NCBI GenBank assembly: GCA_946623915.1
Contig: CAMORQ010000054.1
Span: 1 to 9,319, forward strand
Length of the DNA: 9,319 nucleotides
Reading direction: 5' to 3'
Source: an uncultured Coriobacteriaceae bacterium
Lineage (GTDB): Bacteria; Actinomycetota; Coriobacteriia; Coriobacteriales; Eggerthellaceae
In this document: positions 6,577-9,319 of the stretch, piece after piece
How positions within the stretch are numbered: the first letter of the stretch is position 1
Layout: every line of letters begins with the position of its first letter
The notes under the pieces: model-generated
Databases searched by the model: none
Told to the model about the DNA's origin: nothing
What the model saw: the letters and a program-made list of their open reading frames with translations, nothing else
Program-made: the position numbers and the translations under genes

Positions 6577-7623
6577 TCAACCGATAGTAAGGCTAATCGG
6601 CCCGGGCTCGTCGATGGAAAACTCGGACGTCATACCCTCCAGCACCATGCCGGACACTTCGTCGCTGAACGCCAGGATGTCGTCATCGGTCATGCCGGCG
6701 GCGTAGAGGGCTTTGCAGTCGATGGTCAGGTGAGCCCGTTCGCCCCCTTCGCCAATCGAGAGGTTGTAGCTAATCTGGGGATCTTCGACCCGGTGCATCT
6801 TGGCTGCAGGGATAAGAAACTGCGACGTAATCTCGTCTATCACGAGTTCGCACGCCATAGCCGTGTGCCAGCCGAGGAACTGCCGCGCGCAGAACTCGCG
6901 AATCGATGCAATCATGGCGGGGTAGTCGTAGTCGACGCTGCGAATCTCCCACACCCAGCTGCGGACGCGGAAGACGAAATCGTGGGTTTCCTTCCGTTTG
7001 GGATGCTCGAAAATCTGCGCGGGAGTGCCCGATTCCCATAGCTCCCCGCGGTCCATGTAGAACACGCGCGTGCTCGCCTCGCGCGCGAAACGCATCTCGT
7101 GTGTGACCACCAGCATGGTCAGCCTCCGGGAGGCCAGGTTCTTCATAACCGTGAGCACTTCCGAGACCATGGCGGAATCAAGCGCGCTTGTGGGCTCGTC
7201 GAACAGAAGGATGTCCGGGTCCATGGCCAGCCCCCGCGCAATCGCGACGCGCTGCTTCTGCCCACCCGAAAGTTCGCTGGGATAGCTGAGCGCCTTGTCC
7301 TTCAACCCCACTAGCGCCAGCAGCTCGAGCGCACGATCATAGGCCTCCTGCTCCCCCATGCCAAGCAGCCGGGTCGGGCCGAGCATGATGTTTTCGGCCA
7401 CGAGCATGTGCCCGAACAGGTTGAAGTTCTGGAACACCATGCCCATCTTCCGGCGCATGGCATCCAGGTCGGTGGCCGGATCGCACATGTCCACGCCGTC
7501 CACGACGATCTTCCCGCTCGTCGGCTTCTCCAGAAGGTTCAGGCAGCGCAATGGTGCCATCGGGACATCGGCTGACCTGCCGGCATGACGAACGCGAAGC
7601 CCCTCGTCACGCGCATCCCACAA
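6577..7623 (-). CDS. Polar amino acid ABC-type ATPase lacking Walker A, with extra C-terminal domain
   Basis: 348 residues, TTG start at 7623 preceded by GAGGG. No better start exists between the upstream in-frame stop and the first ABC strand. The GlnQ/HisP-type ATPase core is clear: Q-loop Q65, LSGGQ at 118-122, Walker B ILLFDEP at 138-144, SALD D-loop at 146-149, and switch His H175. However, the GPSGSGKST Walker A loop is absent. GLRVRHAGRS-DVP (8-21), which resembles the family's first strand and KSFGD region, runs straight into LRCLN (25-29). Compared with E. coli GlnQ, about 26 residues are missing in frame. Residues 222-348 form an added domain not found in ordinary GlnQ (about 240 residues), with an ACELVIDEI helix and an ISYNLSI...HLTIDCK strand pair, resembling a degenerate RsbW-like GHKL fold. 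Without Walker A it should bind ATP poorly, so it may be inactive or a regulatory remnant. It is probably co-transcribed with the symporter gene 9 bases upstream. Confidence 0.85.
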   Translation of the reverse strand: MWDARDEGLRVRHAGRSADVPMAPLRCLNLLEKPTSGKIVVDGVDMCDPATDLDAMRRKMGMVFQNFNLFGHMLVAENIMLGPTRLLGMGEQEAYDRALELLALVGLKDKALSYPSELSGGQKQRVAIARGLAMDPDILLFDEPTSALDSAMVSEVLTVMKNLASRRLTMLVVTHEMRFAREASTRVFYMDRGELWESGTPAQIFEHPKRKETHDFVFRVRSWVWEIRSVDYDYPAMIASIREFCARQFLGWHTAMACELVIDEITSQFLIPAAKMHRVEDPQISYNLSIGEGGERAHLTIDCKALYAAGMTDDDILAFSDEVSGMVLEGMTSEFSIDEPGPISLTIG

Positions 7624-7632
7624 TCCGCCCTC

Positions 7633-9219
7633 TCAGCAAGCCAGCTGGCGTTCCTTGCTGTCGTCGATCGCCGCCATGGCTATGTCGCCGATAACGTTGA
7701 TGGCATTCTGCACGATTCCGAAAAAAGCCTCCAGGTAGATGGCTACGCACACCACTTCGGGCACATTCAGGTACATGGTGATTATCAGCATGCCGATCAG
7801 AATACTCCCTGGCTGATTCGGAGCGCCGAACGAAAGAAACAAAACCAGGAGCACCAATCCCGCGAGGTTGAGCCACGAGAGCTCTGTGCCCGTCGCATAG
7901 ACGAACGAAAGAGTGAAAAACACGAGCAAGAAGCAATTGCCGTCGAGGTTGATTTCGGCAAGCACAGGCAGGTTTCGTTTGAGCATAGCTCGGTCCATGC
8001 CAAACACGTTCGAACAGTATCTGATGTTGTAGGGCGCAGCGTCGATGGCCGTGCCGATTCTGACATTCTCGCGAACAAGGGGAACGAGCTTCCGCACGAA
8101 AGGGACGACGCGCACGCCGTGCAGGCGCAGCCTGATAGCGTAGGTGGCGAACAAGAGCAGGGTGCCCAATCCGCAGGTGACGAAATACGCCACGACTTCG
8201 AGAAGATTCTCGTAGCCAGAGTCGAGCAAAACATCCATAACAGCCAGGAAGCAAAAAACGGGCAACACGGCAATGACGATGTACAACATGCGCGAAAAGA
8301 GTGTGTAGCACGCCATCATCACATGCCGCAGGGTGTTGAAGTACTTGCCCGAAGAACACAAAGCGTAGGTGAACAAGAGGGCCACACCCATGAGCGGTAT
8401 GGGCGATATAGCCTCGAAGGGCTCGAAAATGCTGGGGGGCATGAACGAGGTGACGACATCGGCAAACGTTCGATCAACGGAGCCGCCGAATGAAGACGAA
8501 AGCCCCGCGAGGCTGGAAAGCGCGATGCTTTCGGCGAAGAACGCCACGAACGCGAGCAGTATGGCAAGCACGGAAGTCGCAAGCGTTCGCACCTGGAGCA
8601 TGCGTATGCCGGAGTTTCTCTGAGACACGACGTAGGTGTCCGTCAGGTTCTTGAGAAGCGAGAAGAACGTCATCGGGGCGCCGATCATGAGCATGGCGTT
8701 GGCGTAGAGCGTTTCGAGGGGGAAGACGTAGTTGACGAACAGGTCCCGTTGTTCGCGCGCATCGAGCAGGGAGCTCAAGGGGATATAGACGGCAATGGCG
8801 CACAGGGCTGCAACGGCACATGCGAGTATCGACATGCTGTGCCCCCTGCTCACCCAGATGCTTATCGCGTTGTAACCCAGATGGTAGTTGTAGGAGATCT
8901 TGTCGTCGTAGGCATCTAGTATCTGGTCTTCTGCGGATTCCGTCGAACCGGCTTCGCGCGTGAACATCTCGCCGTCGAATCCGACCCTGATACGGAAGTC
9001 GCCAAGTCTTTCGACCGCTTCGATTTCCAGATCGGTGTTTTCGTCCAGCCCCCAGCAGACGAGCCTTTTCATCAGGGCATCGAAAACGAGGAGGGTTTCC
9101 TTTGACGTTTCTTCGTTGACGCTCTTGTTCGCCAACAGGGTTTCGACATACGCGCGCGCGTCTCCGAAGTCATCCCCTCGGACCCGGAAGGTGCGCGTGC
9201 TTGTCTTAGCCTTTAACAT
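7633..9219 (-). CDS. Sodium:dicarboxylate-symporter-fold transporter with soluble N-terminal domain
   Basis: 528 residues, ATG at 9219. Residues about 1-125 are soluble and acidic, with a helix (38-56), an EIEAV/FRIRVGFDGEMF strand pair (65-86) and an ISYNYHLGYNAISIWVSR end (108-125), like a degenerate RsbW/GHKL ATPase domain. From 128 on it is polytopic, with about eight hydrophobic spans. SDF landmarks are present: APMTFFSLLKNL (181-192), the HP1 equivalent 388-398, NLDGN (424-428, for NMDGT), an HP2-like GAPNQPG (465-471) and NVIGD (508-512). Residues that bind the acidic substrate in GltPh are altered: the Ser-rich HP1 motif is TAID, the Thr of NMDGT is N428, and the positions equivalent to D394 and R397 are G501 and Q504. 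N508 and D512 (cation site) remain. The substrate is therefore unlikely to be aspartate or glutamate; a neutral amino acid or another solute is possible. It is first in an apparent two-gene operon with the ABC ATPase. No clear Shine-Dalgarno is seen. Confidence 0.85.
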   Translation of the reverse strand: MLKAKTSTRTFRVRGDDFGDARAYVETLLANKSVNEETSKETLLVFDALMKRLVCWGLDENTDLEIEAVERLGDFRIRVGFDGEMFTREAGSTESAEDQILDAYDDKISYNYHLGYNAISIWVSRGHSMSILACAVAALCAIAVYIPLSSLLDAREQRDLFVNYVFPLETLYANAMLMIGAPMTFFSLLKNLTDTYVVSQRNSGIRMLQVRTLATSVLAILLAFVAFFAESIALSSLAGLSSSFGGSVDRTFADVVTSFMPPSIFEPFEAISPIPLMGVALLFTYALCSSGKYFNTLRHVMMACYTLFSRMLYIVIAVLPVFCFLAVMDVLLDSGYENLLEVVAYFVTCGLGTLLLFATYAIRLRLHGVRVVPFVRKLVPLVRENVRIGTAIDAAPYNIRYCSNVFGMDRAMLKRNLPVLAEINLDGNCFLLVFFTLSFVYATGTELSWLNLAGLVLLVLFLSFGAPNQPGSILIGMLIITMYLNVPEVVCVAIYLEAFFGIVQNAINVIGDIAMAAIDDSKERQLAC

Positions 9220-9230
9220 GCGCCAACGAT

Positions 9231-9260
9231 AGCATACAGGAGCCGTTTCGAAGATTCCAA
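9231..9260 (-). promoter_or_regulatory. Candidate promoter of the transporter operon (near-leaderless)
   Basis: On the minus strand, TTGGAA (9260-9255), 18 bases, then TATGCT (9236-9231), each 4 of 6 to consensus. The -10 ends only 11 bases before the ATG, so the leader would be a few bases long, which fits the missing Shine-Dalgarno. The match is modest. Confidence 0.35.
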
Positions 9261-9319
9261 AAGGACAAACGGTGCTCGCAATGCTCTTTTCTAGACCCTT
9301 AGCCTGCCAAAACTACTCG

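Noticed and set aside
7550..7560. Alternative ABC start at the ATG encoding Met22
   Set aside because: It would drop the first-strand-like residues, has no Shine-Dalgarno and does not restore Walker A.
7585..8493. A 302-codon plus-strand open frame antisense to the symporter
   Set aside because: It is codon-aligned with the symporter gene and its product is low-complexity His/Glu/Gln-rich, as expected from the complement of hydrophobic codons.

Overview
The window looks like a chromosomal segment of a GC-rich, anaerobic, gut-type actinobacterium, most likely in the class Coriobacteriia (Eggerthella/Slackia/Adlercreutzia-like). I infer this from the GC-rich codon use, the multi-module secreted protein with WWLRS-type (DUF6273-like) and MBG-like modules, and the amino-acid transporter genes. 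Protein families were recognised by eye. No database search was possible.

All three protein genes lie on the minus strand. From right to left they are: (1) a 528-residue membrane protein of the sodium:dicarboxylate symporter (SDF/DAACS) fold, with an unusual soluble N-terminal domain of about 115 residues (7633-9219); (2) nine bases later and in the same reading frame, a polar-amino-acid-type ABC ATPase (GlnQ/HisP-like) with an extra C-terminal domain of about 125 residues (6577-7623); (3) after a 467-bp intergenic region, a very large secreted surface protein that starts at 6109 and runs off the left edge (2036 codons seen, C-terminus missing).

The transporter pair is the most unusual part. 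A secondary-transporter-like membrane protein and an ABC ATPase appear to share an operon. Each carries an extra domain that resembles a degenerate GHKL/RsbW-type (anti-sigma kinase-like) fold, at the N-terminus of one and the C-terminus of the other. The ABC ATPase also lacks its Walker A loop: the sequence jumps from the first beta strand to the LRCLN helix, as if about 26 residues were removed in frame. The symporter has replaced several residues that bind acidic substrates in GltPh-like relatives.

The surface protein has a Sec signal peptide, three tandem WWLRS/RPAL modules, Ig/MBG-like modules, a GLUG-like beta-helix region, a fourth WWLRS module, a FIVAR-like helical segment, a fifth WWLRS module and further MBG-like modules. 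The order suggests an adhesin or host-surface/matrix-binding protein. Its wall anchor would lie beyond the window.

The intergenic region (6110-6576) holds no convincing gene but is dense in structure: a good sigma70-type promoter for the surface protein, an inverted repeat in its leader, three strong hairpins of which two are terminator-like (one facing each strand), a nested inverted repeat, and an 18-bp tandem repeat.
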